From contig NZ_FTNE01000011.1 of assembly GCF_900156265.1 (NCBI RefSeq), positions 1 to 64,000 on the forward strand: a stretch of DNA of 64,000 nt. The letters are read 5' to 3'. The translations under genes were made by a program, and so were the position numbers. Positions 62,207 to 64,000 of the stretch are shown piece after piece. Under the pieces are notes generated by a model. It did no database searches and was not told the origin of the DNA. It worked only from the letters and a program-made list of their open reading frames with translations. The stretch comes from Acidiphilium rubrum (GTDB taxonomy: Bacteria; Pseudomonadota; Alphaproteobacteria; Acetobacterales; Acetobacteraceae). Numbering within the stretch: the first letter of the stretch is position 1; each line of letters begins with the position of its first letter.

Positions 62207-63076
62207 TCAGTTCAGGTCGGGCTCGTCGAACACCGCATAGGCGCGGCCGTTCGCATCGCGCGCCTTGATCACCATGTCCGGCCGGTGGTGAATGCCCGAG
62301 TAATGCGTGATCAGCGATTTGCGCAGCGTGCCGGGCTGGCTGGGCGAACCGCGGTGGATCAGCCGGCTGTGCCAAATCAACACATCGCCCTTCTTGCCCA
62401 GAAACGGCACCACCGGAATGCCGCAACCCGCGATCTTCGCCTCGATCGCCGGGGTCACGAATCGCTCGGCGTATTTCGGCCATTGGTTGATGCCATGCGC
62501 CGGCTCGATCCGGGTGAGCTCTTCCTCGGTCAGATGCGCGCGCACCCGCGCGCCGCGCATCAACCCCCAGCGATGCGAGCCCGGCACGTATTCGAACGGC
62601 CCGCTGTCGGGTGCGATATCATCAAGCGCGATCCATACCGCCGCATACCAGGTGTTGACGAAATCCGGGTTCAGATAATCGTCCTGATGCCATTCGCGCC
62701 CGGTGGTCACCCAGGCGGTCAACGCCAGATGAAACAACATCTCTTCGCCGACCAGCGCGCCCAGCAGATCCATCAGCGGCGGATACAGCGCCACATCGCG
62801 CAGGCTCGGCAGCCCGACATAGCAATGCCCGTATTGCCAACCCGCCAGATGCCCCTTGACACCGGCGCGATAGGCGGCCCGCCGCTCGATATAGGGGTCG
62901 AGCAGGGCATCGGGGATGAAACCGCGCTTGATCACCACGCCATCCCGCCGCCACGATGCCTGATCGGCGGTCAACCCCGCCTCATCGACCCCGGGTCGAT
63001 CGAGCGGCGGCAAGGTTGCGGGGTCGGGGAACTCGACCAGATCCTCGAATGTCACCATGGTCTCCGATTCCGACAT
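62207..63076 (-). CDS. Phytanoyl-CoA dioxygenase-family protein
   Basis: A 289-residue Fe(II)/2-oxoglutarate-dependent dioxygenase-like protein. The facial triad is visible: His130 and Asp132 in GREWHQDDYLN, and the distal His241 (or 236) in LIWHSRLIHRGSPS with the 2-oxoglutarate arginine in LRKSL. The segment WIALDDIAPDSGPFEYVPGSHRWG is typical of PhyH. Such enzymes hydroxylate fatty acyl, ectoine or natural-product substrates; the substrate here is unknown. Convergent with nadK. Confidence 0.9.
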   Translation of the reverse strand: MSESETMVTFEDLVEFPDPATLPPLDRPGVDEAGLTADQASWRRDGVVIKRGFIPDALLDPYIERRAAYRAGVKGHLAGWQYGHCYVGLPSLRDVALYPPLMDLLGALVGEEMLFHLALTAWVTTGREWHQDDYLNPDFVNTWYAAVWIALDDIAPDSGPFEYVPGSHRWGLMRGARVRAHLTEEELTRIEPAHGINQWPKYAERFVTPAIEAKIAGCGIPVVPFLGKKGDVLIWHSRLIHRGSPSQPGTLRKSLITHYSGIHHRPDMVIKARDANGRAYAVFDEPDLN

Positions 63077-63135
63077 CGCCCGTTCTCCCTTGTATCAGCA
63101 GAGTCTAACGGGCGGCGCCGGGTCGGGCAACCGCG

Positions 63136-64000
63136 TCAGGCCAGCAGATGCGCCACCGCGTCGCGCTCTTCCTTCAACTCGTTCAGCGTGATCGCGAACC
63201 GCTCGGTCGCGAATTCATCCATCGCAAGCCCCGAAATCCGCGTCACAACACCGCGCTCGGCGGTTACCGGCACACCGAACATGATGTCCTCTGGCACGCC
63301 ATAGCTGCCGTCCGAGGCAATCGCCATCGACACCCATTTACCGTGCGAGCCCACCACCCAGTCGCGCATCTGATCGATCGCGGCATTGGCGGCCGACGCG
63401 GCGGATGACGCACCGCGCGCCTCGATCACCGCCGCACCGCGCTTGCCGACGGTGGGAATGAACACCTCGCGGTTCCACGCCTCGTCATCGATCATCGCGG
63501 CAAGCTTGCGCCCGCCCGACTCGGCGAAGCGATAATCGGGATACATCGTCGGCGAGTGGTTGCCCCAGACCACCAGTTTCTCGATCGTGCCGACATCGAT
63601 GCCGGCCTTGCCCGCCAGCATCGAGGCGGCACGGTTGTGATCGAGGCGGATCATCGCGGAAAAACACGCGGGCGACAGATCGGGTGCCGATTTCATCGCG
63701 ATATAGGCATTGGTGTTGGCCGGGTTGCCGACCACCAGCACCCGCACGTCGCGCGATGCCGCCTCGTTCAGAGCGCGGCCCTGCACGGTGAAAATCTCGG
63801 CATTGGCGCCCAGCAGATCCTTGCGCTCCATACCCTTGCCGCGCGGCCTGGCGCCGACCAGAAACGCGATATCGGCATCCCGGAACGCCACTTTCGGATC
63901 ATCGGTCGCCGCCATGCCCGCCAGCGTCGGGAAGGCGCAATCCTCGAGCTCCATCATCACGCCCTTGAGCGCGCCCTGCATCTGCGGCAGATCGAGCAGC
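63136..64000 (-). CDS. mdh: Malate dehydrogenase, 5' end beyond the window
   Basis: The C-terminal 288 or so residues of an NAD-dependent malate dehydrogenase of the two-domain (type 2) group; the N-terminal Rossmann glycine motif lies outside the window. Visible parts are [15 protein letters not shown], the [14 protein letters not shown] mobile loop with substrate arginines, [29 protein letters not shown] and the active-site histidine in [14 protein letters not shown]. It oxidises malate to oxaloacetate in the citric acid cycle. Confidence 0.94.
   Translation of the reverse strand, partial: LLDLPQMQGALKGVMMELEDCAFPTLAGMAATDDPKVAFRDADIAFLVGARPRGKGMERKDLLGANAEIFTVQGRALNEAASRDVRVLVVGNPANTNAYIAMKSAPDLSPACFSAMIRLDHNRAASMLAGKAGIDVGTIEKLVVWGNHSPTMYPDYRFAESGGRKLAAMIDDEAWNREVFIPTVGKRGAAVIEARGASSAASAANAAIDQMRDWVVGSHGKWVSMAIASDGSYGVPEDIMFGVPVTAERGVVTRISGLAMDEFATERFAITLNELKEERDAVAHLLA

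Overview
The window looks like a chromosomal segment of an alphaproteobacterium, most likely a member of the Acetobacteraceae (Acidiphilium/Acidocella-like). This rests on the high GC content, the gene families present, a membrane urate hydroxylase with a fused cytochrome c domain, and AT-rich hairpin repeats scattered between GC-rich genes. The family is an inference; no rRNA or species marker is present.

Layout. 1-5.2 kb: the end of a cupin gene, then a minus-strand run of a three-heme cytochrome c, a GNAT acetyltransferase, a nitrilase-family hydrolase and lpxB. 5.3-7 kb: tRNA-Lys(CTT), a TetR regulator, tRNA-Arg(ACG), a Trm112-like protein and a DUF971 protein. 7.2-14.5 kb: an amino acid permease, a CsbD-like protein, an EamA exporter, a FemAB/DUF482-like acyltransferase and pepN. 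14.7-24.3 kb: a compact three-gene operon of a highly reducing type I polyketide synthase without thioesterase, an alpha-oxoamine synthase and a short-chain reductase. This gene combination resembles fungal fumonisin/sphingoid-type assembly and is the best candidate for an undescribed pathway. 24.6-29.1 kb: a LivKHMGF-type ABC importer. 29.2-34 kb: gcl-hyi-glxR-glycerate kinase, converting glyoxylate to 2-phosphoglycerate. 34.1-45.8 kb: an IclR regulator followed by xdhABC, uraH, puuD, uraD, guaD, an allC remnant, an M20 hydrolase and puuE. This run covers guanine to allantoate.

Together 29-46 kb can turn purines into glyoxylate and then glycerate, with the allantoate-to-glyoxylate steps unclear because the allantoate amidohydrolase gene is reduced to its 3' end. 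A perfect palindrome sits between the divergent gcl operon and the IclR gene, and a second palindromic motif is shared by the upstream regions of xdhA and uraH.

45.8-64 kb is mostly housekeeping: N-formylglutamate amidohydrolase, DUF3576-leuS-lptE-holA (interrupted by a repeat), a porin with a strong terminator, a ThiE-like protein, the YggS PLP protein, a small P-loop kinase, GNAT, glnB-glnA behind a good sigma-54 promoter, an aminotransferase, a GNAT pseudogene, a hypothetical gene, a Nit hydrolase, nadK, a phytanoyl-CoA dioxygenase-like gene and a partial malate dehydrogenase.

Two repeat families run through the window. Family 1 has four copies of about 200 bp, each filling the gap between two genes, with a long inner inverted repeat and four small outer hairpins. 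One copy has its centre inverted relative to its arms, and paired base changes preserve the stems. Family 2 consists of AT-rich CTTCTTTTTT hairpins, found either as pairs about 120 bp apart end to end (four loci) or singly (three loci), also with paired stem changes.
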